A stretch of 64,000 bases of DNA from Chamaecrista fasciculata (taxonomy: Eukaryota > Streptophyta > Magnoliopsida > Fabales > Fabaceae). Where the stretch lies: positions 52,841 to 116,840 of the forward strand of contig QANZ01050724.1 in assembly GCA_003254925.1 (NCBI GenBank), in the 5' to 3' direction. The stretch's first letter is position 1; each line of letters begins with the position of its first letter. The position numbers were made by a program, and so were the translations under genes. The notes under the pieces are model-generated. The model searched no databases and was not told where the DNA came from. It worked only from the letters and a program-made list of their open reading frames with translations. Positions 12,701 to 23,718 of this stretch are shown here, in pieces.

Positions 12701-12921
12701 AGGAAGAAATGGCAAATTTGAGTGATTACAAAAATGACAATAACTTGGAGCTCAAAAACAGAGAACGAAGACCTCATTGGGGAGCCAGAATTAGAGTGGG
12801 ATCCGAATATGCCATCAGAAATAATATGGGGTGGAAGATCAATGCAGACATTATACGTTGAAGAATTTAAGGTTGTTTCCACAACCTCAATGGAAGAGAA
12901 TAAGGTGCTTTGTGGATCCAT
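9799..12921 (-). CDS. CHX-type cation/H+ antiporter, tandem copy 1
   Basis: This gene encodes a 790-residue CPA2-family monovalent cation/proton exchanger (plant CHX), a membrane protein of endomembranes or plasma membrane that shapes K+ and pH balance. Three exons lie on the minus strand: 12661-12921 (87 codons), 10998-12005 (336) and 9799-10902 (367 plus TAG), all with GT-AG introns in phase 0. Residues 1-430 form the Na+/H+ exchanger domain of about 12 hydrophobic helices, with AGILLGPS, ELGRLALSSALVSD (Asp near residue 226, the usual ion-binding position) and FTLGAFILGLSVP. The remainder is the hydrophilic cytosolic tail with APCSVGILVNR and AVIFFGGKDDREAL. The MDPQ start is chosen because the second copy conserves it, while upstream in-frame sequence is not conserved. 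The first intron contains only AT-rich DNA. It resembles Arabidopsis CHX3/4/15-type proteins; the ion is not determinable here. Confidence 0.92.
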
Positions 12922-13687
12922 ATTCAAAAATTCGAATCCACAGAGATAAAAAAAGATCAAAAGCTGAGTTTGAAACTGCAGAGAATGCACAAGATATATG
13001 AGAAAATAAAAGAACAACAAAATGCCTCGTTTTAGAGTTTTCGTGTGTAGTTTCAGACTGTGACAGCCATGGCATTACCTTTTTAACTAATTTCTTCTAT
13101 TTTTGTTTTTGGAAAATAAATAAGCGATATATTTAACCATTCTAGATTCTACAATGTATTTACTTAATTTAGATTAGTTTATTAATTGTTTCTTACAACT
13201 CTTGCTGCTCTACTTAATTTTGGCGCGGCCTAAAATTTGTGAAATACACTTCTTCGCTGTTTTCACTCTTCAGTCTATGTTTTAAAAATTGCATTTGAGG
13301 CTACAGTTGCATTTGCATAGTAATTAACTAATTATTGTATGTTATAAAAAAAACTAATTATTGCAATTGTAGGTGTTGGGCATGCTACGGTTACTATTTT
13401 TGCAGCTGTATTTTTTTTTCTTCTAAATACAAAAAGTTTCATAAAATATTGGGGATTTTTTAATTTGATAATAAGTAATAAACAACCTGAACTATGCCCT
13501 TAATTGCAATGACCCTTAAATTATTAAAAATTGTAATGTGACTCCTAATCTATTAATTTTGTAGCAATGTCCCCCAATCAATAATAGTAGGAAAAATTGC
13601 ATTTTATCCACTTTGAAATATGCACTCAATTGCAATATTCCCTTTAATTTATGAAAAAAAAGGCAATTTCCCCTCATATATTAATTT
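12922..13687. other. CHX copy 1 promoter region
   Basis: The first 150 bp (for example gttttcgtgtgtagtttcag) are recognisably similar to the sequence upstream of CHX copy 2 near 22720-22760, so the promoter was duplicated with the gene. Beyond about 13440 it decays into repeat-like tgaccctta / ttgcaatattccc runs. No gene is seen. Confidence 0.5.
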
Positions 13688-13930
13688 GGCCAAAGTCCTA
13701 TTTTAGTCCTTCAAGTTTGTTCAAAGTTTTGTTTTGGTCCCTCAACTTTTTTTATTTTATTTTGGTCCCTCAAGTTTCTAAAATATTTCACCGTTAGTCC
13801 CTAAGCATTTTTCATCCACTTTTTCCGTTAAAAAGAAAAAAAGAAAAAAAATAGACTTTCATCCTTCCAAAGTTTTAAGTTGGGATTTAATGGATTAATT
13901 ACCAAAGGAAGGAAAACAAAAAACAAAAAA

Positions 13931-14275
13931 GACAAAAGTACTAATTTTGTCCCTAAACTTTACACCAACTGTCAATTTCGTCTCCAATTTTTCACATTTT
14001 GGTCAATTGTATCATTTGTTCTTACTTTAGACAAATATTATCGACAGAATCTACGTGGCTAATGATATATAATGTAAAATTGATAGAAAAAGAAACTCAA
14101 ATCCTAACTCAGATTGAAAAAACAGTATGCAGTACGTCATTAGTTTATTGAAAGAAGTTAGTCAATGGTTAAAATTGATTAAAATGTGAAACATTGGAGA
14201 AGAAATTAACAGCAAAAAAAGATTGGGGCGAAATTGACAATTGATGTAAAATTTGACGACAAAACTAGTACTTGC
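13931..14275. repeat. MITE, family shared with 61386-61692
   Basis: The ends are gacaaaagtactaattttgt and its complement gacaaaactagtacttgc, giving inverted repeats of about 20 bp. The interior (ctacgtggctaatgatatat, aacagtatgcagtac) recurs in reverse orientation at 61386-61692 as tatatatcgttagccacata and gcatactgttttttaa. Length is about 345 bp; it is non-coding. Confidence 0.75.
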
Positions 14276-14305
14276 TTAGCAGGAAAGAAAGAAAGAAAGA
14301 AAGAA

Positions 14306-14732
14306 GGCTAAAGTGCACTTTTGGTCTCATAACTTTGGCAAATGTTTCAATTTGGTCTCATAACTTATTTGCAATTTTGGTCTCATAACTTTGGCAAAGG
14401 TCTCAATCTGGTTTCATAACTTCTTTTGTTGCAATTTTGGTCCCATAACTTCTAAAAACATCTCACCGTTGGTCCCAAACTGATTTCCATCTGTCCCATG
14501 ACTTCACCAATATTTGCCACGTCATCATCCAACTCAGTATATCAGATCATCTTTAGCGGCAAATAATGGATGAAAATCATTATCGGGACCAACCCAAAAT
14601 TGCAACAAAAAAAGTAATATGACCAAATTGAGACCTTTGTCAAAGTTATGAGACCAAAATTGTAACAAAAAAAGTTATGGGACCAAATTGAAATTTTTGT
14701 CAAAGTTATGGGACCAAAAGTGTACTTTAGCC
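14306..14732. repeat. Fold-back MITE with 9-bp target duplication
   Basis: The element starts ggctaaagtgcacttttggt and ends with the near-complement accaaaagtgtactttagcc. Further ggtctcataac / gttatgagacc units make the arms almost fully complementary. The 9 bp before (14297-14305) and after (14733-14741) are both aagaaagaa, consistent with Mutator-type insertion. The flanks are simple repeats, which weakens that point. Confidence 0.7.
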
Positions 14733-14744
14733 AAGAAAGAAAGA

Positions 14745-15062
14745 GAGAGAGGAAGCAAGCAACCTGTAAGGAGTAACGACGGTGATAGGGAGTGAGAGCA
14801 CAAGGTCGACTGTAATGGCTGCCATCTGTGGAGAGTTCAACCTCTTCTTGCAACCCACACATCACATGGAAACTCACTCTCCATAACGTCGTCGTTTTCC
14901 CTCTCCCATGCGGCCATTGCCGTCAATTCTTCCAAGAAATCCGAGAAGCCCCAAATATCAAAATCCTCATCACCTCGAAGAAGAAGAGTAAGAGTAAGAA
15001 GAAAGACGACGGGCGGATAAGCACTTGTTTTTCTTGGGGCGAAATCCATTCAAACCCTAGCT
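14745..15062. other. GC-richer orphan segment, possible captured exon
   Basis: This 300-bp stretch is clearly richer in G+C than its surroundings and looks exon-like. On the minus strand an open frame starts at 15049 with MDFAPRKTSAYPPVVFLLTL and continues FDIWGFSDFLEELTAMAAW before ending at 14837. A canonical donor (acag/gttgct) lies at about 14761-14770 on the same strand. I recognise no family. It lies between repeat ends, so a gene fragment carried by a Mutator-like element is plausible, as is the first exon of a dead gene. Confidence 0.4.
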
Positions 15063-16024
15063 AATTTCTTTTTACTTACATCAATCTTATTATAAGAGGA
15101 AAAAAACTTTAATGTAAAAAATAAAAATTTTGAGAATAAAAGCTTATTTTTCTTTTTTTTTAACAAAAAAAAAAAAGTGGATAAAGATTGCTGAGGCACT
15201 AATGGTGGAAATTTGAGATATCAAAACAAAACGAAAAAAAAGTAAGGGACAACTTCAACCTATTAATTTTGTAGCATTCTCCCCCGTCATTAATAACACA
15301 CCTTTATCTTTCTATCTCGGCCAAAACCTCAAATTAGTCCAAAATGTATATATATGGGATAGATTTTAAATTAATCTTAAATGTTTCATTTGTTTTAAAT
15401 TGGTTCTATATATTTTCATAATTTCTCAAATTCGTCTCAAACTACGAAATATGTTGTGGTCATATCTCTTTTGTTTTAAGTTCGAATGCGACGAATTCAG
15501 AATTATCTTCTACGTTTAACAAGTATTTTTTCTATACAGTTGGGGTCATCAACAAACGATGTCAAATCAAGTCCTGAAAGTGCGCCCTTCGTTTTACGAT
15601 AAAACAAATAAAGTTAGTTACATTTCTCTTATTTCAAGTACAAATATGATAATTTTGGGATTATTTGTTAACTTTTTAAGAGTTATTTCACTGTTCAGTT
15701 GAGATCATCAATAAATAAGCTCAAATCACGCCTCGAAAGTAGGTTTGGGATAAATTTGAAAAATTATATATAGAAACATGTAGGATCAATTTAAACAAAT
15801 AAAACATATAGGATCAATTTAAAACAAATGAAACGTGTGGGGACCAATTTGCAGTTCTATCTTTTAAGTCCTAATTAATGTATAAGTTGCATAGAAGTTT
15901 CATAAAATGTTTTAAATGACATATATAAACTAATGGTGGGAGCATTGCGAGAAAACTAATAGCTTAGGAGATAAATTACTATTTTTCATATAGTGAGGAG
16001 AATATTGTAATTAATAGCTTTCGG

Positions 16025-17530
16025 TGTATTATTTGGCCTCATTTGTCAACCGTCCCAACTAAACAAAGAAAGAACTTGTTAAGAGTAACTTGTAACTGTT
16101 AGTTGTCGATACCAACAAATTAATCCTACTACTTGAGTTCCTTAATTTTTCATATAGCGGTGAGTAGGGTCGATTCCAACGGGGAAGAATGACTAAGATT
16201 CAAGTTTAAAAATAACAATGAAACTTAAAATGGAGTGGGTTGTGAATTATGACTCTAAATGATGAAAAACTAAAGTAAAGAGAATTAAATTGGTTTGAGG
16301 ATTCAATAACAAAGTAAGTGAGAAAATGGTTTAAGAAAATTCAACAATAAAAACATCTAGCCGGGTTGCATATTGAAATAGAGTTTCTCATGTTAATCAT
16401 TGACAAAACATCTTATAACCTTGAGTTTGCTTAGCTTGAAGAAAAATCAGATTTCATCAATATCTCACAAAAATCAGAAGTTGGAACCGACCTACCTTCA
16501 TTTATCTCAAACTCTTAAGTAACAGACTCTCAAGTTCAAGAACAATTAAAACAAGAGATGAACTAAGCCTAATTTAACTAGGTCTCAGTGGTGGTAGCTA
16601 AACTAGAGATTTCTTCTCATACTTTTGAAAATAGAAATGAAGCTATTCTACTAACAAAGCATGTGTCACTTCTCTAAACATCAAACAAAGATTTGAGCCT
16701 AGATGACAAGATTAATCATGAATAAATACAATTAGGAGCTCTCTAACATAATCCATCCAAGACAATCATAAAATTAAATCAGAGAGAGAATCAAAACTCA
16801 AAGGAAAATAAGATTGCATTAAGATCAAAGTATAGTCTCAAAACATGATATTCTCCATATCTCTATACAACCAAGCTAGATTAGAGGTCTAGCCTCTAAG
16901 ATTCATTACAAGAACGAAATTAAAGCTAGGGAAAGAAGAAAAGCTAGCAAATCTGAGCAGAGAGTGAACAAATGGCGGATTGGGTCCTTCAAAACGAGCT
17001 CCCTGCTTCAGCTTCCCTGGAATGCGTCTCTCTGCCTCCAATAATGCGTTCTTCCCTCTTTCTCAATTCATCTCCCTTTAAATATGCTTCCCTTTCCAAA
17101 ATAAAACCCTTGGCACATGGTTGGCACTTGACCATCACTAAATGAGTCTGAGAATTCCTCCAAATAGAAGGCTGAGGTGGCAGCAACAGATTGGTCCCTA
17201 AAAGAAAAGGAAATTCAGATTAAGAAGTTAAAAGGGAATTAGTCCTATGCCCATAGGACCTGAAATTAGGCAAAATTAGAGAAAGAAGAGGCAGCCAACA
17301 AAACTATAATTAAAAAGGCGATAAAGTGGATTTAGTGACTGATAAAATGGAACAATTTGGTCTAAAAATAAGCATAATAGAGCTGCTAACAGTAACTCTC
17401 ATTTTGTTGCATTCGGACTTGAAGCAAGAGAGAGATACAACCAAATTCAATTTGACTTCGTTTGTCAAGAGTGACTCATTTTTTTGCCCAATTTTTTGTT
17501 TAATTTGACTTCGTTTGTCGATGACTCCAA
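16025..17530. repeat. Dispersed retroelement-like non-coding block
   Basis: The left part contains tagttgtcgataccaac and gcggtgagtagggtcgattc, followed by about 700 bp of low-coding AT-rich DNA. The right part (16890-17300), read on the minus strand, matches 28545-28785 joined to 31412-31520. Shared landmarks in order are gggcataggact, ttttagggaccaatctgttg, gagctcgttttgaa and acccaatccgccatttgttc. No protein is encoded. It is probably a non-autonomous retroelement or LTR-like piece; the class is not certain. Confidence 0.5.
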
Positions 17531-17742
17531 TTAAACAAAGAAAGAACTCATCAAATTTGATCTGTAGCTTTGATTTAATCGCATTCAGACTTGAAACAAG
17601 AGAAATATAATTATATTCAATAGTTAGAGACCAATGATGAAACTTTTATGGAATATTAAGAACTAAAACGAAACAAAAAAAATATTATGGACCAAAACAG
17701 AACTTTGGAGAAATATTAGGGACTAAAATAGGTTTTTGACCT

Positions 17743-18914
17743 TTTTATAAAAATGGGTTTAATTAACCTATTGGTCCATATTGTTTACATCAATTTTTAA
17801 TTGAGTCCTTGTAGTTTCATTTGCAATCAAAATACTACTATTATATAATGAGAGAATTTTATTTCCTATCTATTATAACAAGCAAAAATGATAATTAAGC
17901 TTATATAATATCCTATAAACATTTTAGGTAAAAACCTTAAATTGGTCTCAAATGTATGGGATAGATTTCAAATTGTGGATTTTATCTTTTTTTTTTTTAT
18001 CAAATTGGTCTTATATGTTTTCATAATATTTTGAATTGGTCTCAAACTTACTTTTTGGGCGCGGTTTGAGCTCTTTTGCTTACAATTTCAATTAGATAGA
18101 GAAAAAACTATACAAAATCAATAAGTAGTTTCAAAATTATCGCATTTAAACTTAAAACAAGAAAAATGTAATTAAATTCTAAACTAGAAGTCTAGGACAC
18201 AACATTGTCTATCTTGGTTTGTTTCTTCCATTCATTCATGTTTAGTTATTTCCTTTTCCACCACCAAAGACGAAAGAAAAGAAATCAGATCCCCTGAATT
18301 TTCCAACGATGCATTTGGGTGTTTCACTTAGGTAGGTAGCTTGACCCGTCGTCGTTTTGATGAGGAGTGGTTTTTCCTTCAACAGTCTCCAATATGGGAA
18401 AATTTCCCTCCATTTTGGTGTGTGTTGTTCCATTGGTATCTCATATGTGATTCAGGATTTTGAATGAAAAAGATGATTCATTCAAATGAAAGAAAATAGA
18501 AAAAACTAAAAAGTATAACATAGCTCCTTTACTAGGTAATAGCAATATCATCTTCCCCTTTTTATCTACCACTTAGTGATCTGTGTATACTGTGAAGTGC
18601 AACTAGAAGCTAAGGTAACAGAAATGATAAAGTAGATTATTATTATTTATTAGTAATATTTTATTGATTAATATCTGCAGTGGTTGTATAACACTTTACT
18701 TTTGTTTGGTCTTCTATTTTTTTTTTTTGTTGGGACGAGTTGGTTAAATGAGATTTGGTTGTCTAAGAAAATGATGTTGTTTTTATAATAATCAGAAGCG
18801 TGGATAGATTTGTATAGCTCATGTGAAGTTGTTTAATTATTGAAATTTGTTTAGTTATATAAGAAATTCAACTTATGACTTGTAGGGAAAGAGAAATATT
18901 ATCTCAAAATATCA
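17743..18914. other. Gene-free repeat debris
   Basis: It contains decayed element ends at 17935-18190 (taaattggtctcaaatgtat, gaattggtctcaaac) related to 15300-15480 and 21750-22170, plus a weak copy of the CHX 3'-flank block at 18190-18250. No exon is recognised. The open frame at 18242-18433 on the minus strand has no recognisable motif. Confidence 0.45.
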
Positions 18915-19425
18915 TTAATAGAGAATTATTTAATTTGAAGCCTAAATTAGGAATAAAGTTTGACACCACAGAGGACAAGGCAATTCTGGAGTGACTATGG
19001 TATAAGAATTGGCTTAGGAGTTAGGAAAGCATTTATAATCAAGTGTAGGAAATACAGTTCAATAACTTCTTGTAGATTCGTATATTGCATAGTGACTAGA
19101 ACGAATTGCAAAGCTAAAACAGCAGTCGCACATACTAATTATGGGAGATTCAAAATTTATGAATTTTTGAAGGAACACAAACATGATTTCCATTTCCCGC
19201 AAACAAGTGACGTGTTAACAAAAGTTAACCGAAGTTGAAACACAAGAGATTGACTTGGAAGATGATTGAAGGCTTCAACAAAGAATTACATTTAATCTTA
19301 TTAGCCAACATGTATGGGTAAGAGCAAATCTTGGATTTACTCGTTTGGATCTGAAAATTGACCTCCCTACCAAAAGACAAAGAAGACTGATTTTCAGAGA
19401 AGTTTGACTGCTTAATGCAATATAA
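18915..19425 (+). pseudogene. FAR1/FHY3-like N-terminal relic
   Basis: FAR1/FHY3 proteins are transcription factors domesticated from Mutator-like transposases. The fragment starts in one frame with LKPKLGIKFDTTEDKA, shifts frame near 18980, then reads FWSDYGIRIGLGVRKAFIIK, CRFVYCIV, NCKAKTAV and FKIYEFLKEHKHDF. This is the order of the FAR1 DNA-binding domain, including the Cys/His pattern. After a stop near 19236 a further piece encodes RANLGFTRLDLKIDLPTKRQ, the family's linker after the domain. The transposase-like and SWIM domains are missing. Frameshift, stops and truncation make it a pseudogene. It ends about 40 bp from the stop codon of CHX copy 2. Confidence 0.75.
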
Positions 19426-19466
19426 ATATACATAGTAAATCTAAGGGATGGAGGTCCTCCACCAAA

Positions 19467-22400
19467 CTACTTGAAAACTTCTTGTTGTTGAACCACCAAA
19501 ATTGATGCTCTGCTTTCAAAATCTGGCGATGCAAGCAAATCTCCCACAACACCCAATTCATCAAACTCAGACCAATCCTTAAGTCCTGAAGTTATGTCGC
19601 TTTCCACATCATGCCTCCTCCCAACTATGAAGAAGTCATGATCAATCACTATACTCCGAAGAACAGAAGCTATATCTGATGCCCCACCTACTGAAAGCTC
19701 TCTGTATTTCACACGCCCCCCAAATTGTGCTTCCATTACATCCCTCAACACTGCATTATCAAGCATCTGATCCAAAGTTTGATTTACTGGATTGCCATTC
19801 TCAGGAACATGGTACACCACTAGCCTCACGTTAGGATTTGTACATGCTCTTTTTGCTAGGCACAATGCCTCTCTATCGTCTTTGCCACCAAAGAAGATCA
19901 CAGCTAAGTCCAATGATGCATGTGGTTCAGTTTGAAGTGAAGCTCTATTCACAAGGATCCCTACAGAGCAAGGAGCCCTTTCAAGTACCCTGCAATTTAG
20001 TGACCTTATGTTCTTGTCTTCTGATTCAACGATGCCATCAATTGACCATCTTCTGTGAAATGGGAGTATCACAATGGAAGCAAGCTTGTCTAATGCTAGG
20101 TGACACACGTCTTCATGCATAAGGCTATGTGGAGAAATGGCAGTGTATGTGTTGGTGGATGCTGCTCCTGGGGCTTTTCCAAGTTCATAATTTTGAAAGG
20201 ACATGAAGACATTCTCAGAGTATGAGTTTTGAAGGCCTAAATCTGCACCTCTTTGAAGACGATGAGAGATGAATATGGGTGAAGTACGACCAACAAGCTC
20301 CATTAGATGCAAGGCGTCCACAATAATTGGCTGTTCTTTTGAGGGATTGCAGATATCGAGGAATTGAGTGATGCCAGATATGTGGTATTGTTTGTGGATG
20401 CATACAAGCGTGCGAAGCTCAGCGTTGGGTTTCAAATCCATGATGTTTCTTTTTTGGAAGCCAGCATATTTTCTTGTGGGGTCGTACAGACGTTTCACTG
20501 ACATTTGCACAACGGTTGCTATAAACATCACACTGATCATCATCACTCCATACGTTTGGGCATGAATGTTCTGCACAAATTAAACAAGATCATCCATATA
20601 TGTCTATGTGACAAAAATTAAAAGGAAGAAATTAAGTATTTACCTTTCTGTCATACATGGAATTGTAGGTGGCTACTTCCACCACGCCTTTACAATTCAT
20701 GATTAGGGCAAGAGCCAAAGCATCACGAAAGGGCATCTTACAATAGAGCGAAGGTGCCATGCAAACAACTATTTTGACAATATGGATTGCTACCACACAT
20801 GCTCCAATGACCCAAAACGAGTGTAACGTATGGTCCAAGGAAAGATCAGCCTTCATGACACAAGTAGTGACAAAGATAGGCATAAGGAAGGACTTTCCTA
20901 GCATTTCAAGTTGGGAAACCAAAGCAGATCCCAAAGGGGGTCCTTCAGGCACAGACAAGCCCAATATGAAAGCTCCCAAAGTAAATGACTGATTTGACTG
21001 TTTTGCAAGCCAACTTATAGCGAAAACTAACCCAATGATGTTATAAATGTAAACTTGCTTCACAGGCCTTCCTTCTGGTGTGTGTCTCACAATCCAAAGC
21101 AAGACCGGACGACAAATGGAAGGAACAATTACAATGAAGAAAAACAAGTAAATATAGTTATAAAGTATGGCTTTCTGGTCTTTTCCAGCAGCTACAAGAG
21201 CTGTAGCAACACTTGTAAAGCCTGAGCTCAGAATATCACTCACCAAAGCAGAGGATAATGCAAGCCTTCCAAGCTCAGAGTTTAAGAGTTTGAGCTCATT
21301 GAGGAAGGCAGCGATCACAGAAAATGAAGTTGTGCTGTGTGAAATGAAGACAACGGGGAGATTAAAATAGTGTCTTCCTAGGGAACGGGTGAATGGGTCC
21401 TTAAAAACGATGATTAAAGTGAACCCAACGATTACAGGAATGAACAGTCCTATGAAGCCAATGACCCATGATTTCTTTCCTGTTCTAAGTATCATTGTGT
21501 AATCCATTTGGACTCCGTATAGAAAGATGAACAATGTGTAGCCAAGTGATGATATTGTGGCAAGAACGTCTGGACTGCCATAAGGAAACAACAGTTTCTT
21601 TACAATATCTAGTGGCTCAAAATGAATTGATGGTCCTAGAAGTAGGCCCGCCTGCAAATTAAAACACAGACAATTCAATTATTTTCTCATGCTTTTCATT
21701 TACTTTTAGTCAATAATCAAATTAATTGATGTGCTTCTAATGTAACTTTAGTTTGCAAACGAGGTCAAATTGGGTTTTGAAAGTAAGTCATTCGTTTCAC
21801 GGTTAAAAAAGTAAAATTAGTCATATTTCTCACATCTGAAGTCTGAATACAACAAGTTTTGAGCTACGAATTACTTTTAACAAAATTTTTTTCCCTATTG
21901 GAAACATTAGCAAATGAGATCAAATCGAATTCGAAAGTAGGTTTGGAACCAATTGTTCATGATATTTTTCTTTTTAGTCTCACCCTCACTTTCGAGCTTG
22001 ATTTGATCTCATTTATTGACGGTCTCAACTGGGTGAAAAAAAAAGACTTCTTAAATGAAACATTTTGCCAACATTTAAGACCAATATGAATCTTTTGAAA
22101 TATGAAGGACCAAAATGAACATGAAGGCATACATTTAGGACCAATATGACTATTTGACTTATTAAAAATGACTTTCTGCCCAAAAAAAAAAGACTTATTA
22201 AGAATGACTAAAGTTGTATATGTGGTTTTGTTGGTTTTGTTGAATGAAAGGCTGTTTTGATAAAAAAAAAAAAAAAAGTTTAAGAGAATTTAATGCAATA
22301 TTTCAACTTGGAAATAAACCGCGCAAGTATTAGGGAACAAACAACTCACCATCATTTGTGAGAAGAAGACAGGAAATCCGAGGCGTTTGAGGAAGAAATG

Positions 22401-22610
22401 GCATACTTGAGTGAGTAGAAAAATAACAATAACTTGGAGCTGAAAAACAGGGAATGAAGACCTCATGGGGGAGCCAGAATTGGAGTGGGATCCGAATATG
22501 CCATCAGAAGTAATATGGGGTGGAAGATCAATGCAAACATTATACGTTGTAGTATTGGGGGTTCTTTCCACAACCTCAATGAAAGAGAATAAGGTGTTTT
22601 GTGGATCCAT
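19467..22610 (-). CDS. CHX-type cation/H+ antiporter, tandem copy 2
   Basis: This is a second 790-residue CHX exchanger whose exons are 22350-22610, 20644-21651 and 19467-20570. At 261, 1008 and 1104 bp they have exactly the same lengths and phases as in copy 1. The start MDPQNTLFSFIEVVERT parallels copy 1. Exchanger-domain landmarks AGLLLGPS, ELGRLALSSALVSD and FTLGAFILGLSVP are kept, as are the tail motifs APCSVGILVNR and AVIFFGGKDDREAL. Differences cluster in the loop after helix 4 (for example FKDPFTRSLGRHYFN) and in the C-terminal tail around VPENGNPVNQTLDQML. No stop or frameshift is seen, so both copies look functional. The gene lies directly beyond the FAR1 relic. The shared exon pattern and upstream sequence show a segmental tandem duplication rather than retroposition. 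Confidence 0.92.
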
Positions 22611-23718
22611 ATTCACAAGATGGAAACCTGAGTTTGAAATGCACGAGAGAATACCCACGCAAGATATAGGAGAGAATAAGCTTAATATTGTTTGAGAATT
22701 CAGAAAACAAATGTCTCTTTTTAGGGTTTTCGTTTGTAGTTTTGGTATGTGACACCTAAGGTAATTCTTTTTTTTTTGGAAAATATGTAAGCGATCTTAA
22801 ACCATTCTATAATGTATTTACTTAATTTAGATTAGTTTATTAGTTGTTTCTAACAAGTAACAACTCTTGTTGCTCTTTTGGCGTCAAAATACACTTCTTT
22901 GTTGTCTTGCGGTTGCGGCTACAGTTTCAATAGCTTCCATAATTAGATATGTCAATAAACACCAACTCATTTTATTTTGTTTCTTCAACGCACAGAAGTT
23001 TTCTTTAATTTTATTTAATATGCAAAAAGTTTTTAAAAATTTTAAGGTTAATGAAAGATTATCTAAATTTTTTGGTTCATACAAAACACTTATTTTATTA
23101 ACTTTTTATTAAAAAAATAATATTTTTTCTGTTCATTTATTATATTAAATGCAATAATTAATTAATGATTAACTATAAGTCTCGTCCAATATCAAAGATA
23201 ACAATAATTAAAAAATTAGGAAAAGGTTAACATTTTTAATAAAAATTTAACAAACATCAAGTCTTTGCTAAAAAAATCAGGTAAAAAACTAGTCACTTTC
23301 ATCACTTTATAAAATTCACAATCACGAGGATTTTCTACACAATAGACAAATTTTATAGAAATATTTTGGTGAAACAGAGTTTTGGTGCTAACATTCGGTG
23401 ACGACAAAAGAAATCGTCATTAAATACCAGCCTTTTAGTGTGTTTATTGAAGCTGAAGATTCTGTGCGACATTTTAATGTTGCCACCAAAAGTGATATAA
23501 GAAAACAGAGGCATAGAAAAGGAGAGAAAAAGGCTAGACCTACAAGTGTTGCTGAGTGCATAATTAACAGTGGTATAGAAAACCTCAGTGTCACTGTCAC
23601 ACATCAACAATTATTACCCCAAAAATAAAATCAACAACAGAAACCCTCCACCTCCAAATGGTAACTAAAAACAGAACCTTAATTTATTTTACAATAGCTT
23701 TGATAATTACAACCACAA
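22611..23718. other. Promoter of CHX copy 2 and 3' flank of SAG101
   Basis: The stretch next to 22611 resembles the upstream sequence of CHX copy 1 (tttgtggatccatattca, gggttttcgtttgtag). The rest is AT-rich. A short open frame at 23398-23628 has no recognisable motif. No further gene is supported. Confidence 0.45.

Larger units (their letters stand above)
13688..17742. repeat. Possible composite Mutator-like element with nested insertions
   Basis: The left end reads ggccaaagtcctattttagt, then tggtccctcaa-type repeats. Near 17600-17742 the complement occurs (gactaaaataggtttttgac preceded by gaccaaaacagaactttg). This end pattern is the same as the ends of the fold-back element at 36650-37205. 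Between the ends lie two separate MITEs (13931-14275, 14306-14732), a GC-richer orphan segment (14745-15062) and a dispersed retroelement-like block (16890-17300). Whether the outer ends belong to one insertion is an inference. Confidence 0.4.

Noticed and set aside
12922..13020. Extending CHX copy 1 to the upstream in-frame ATG at 13020
   Set aside because: The extra residues are not conserved upstream of copy 2, whereas both copies share the MDPQ start.
23398..23628. 76-residue open frame downstream of SAG101 on the plus strand
   Set aside because: No splice partner, no recognised motif, and it overlaps the probable SAG101 3' flank; chance frame.
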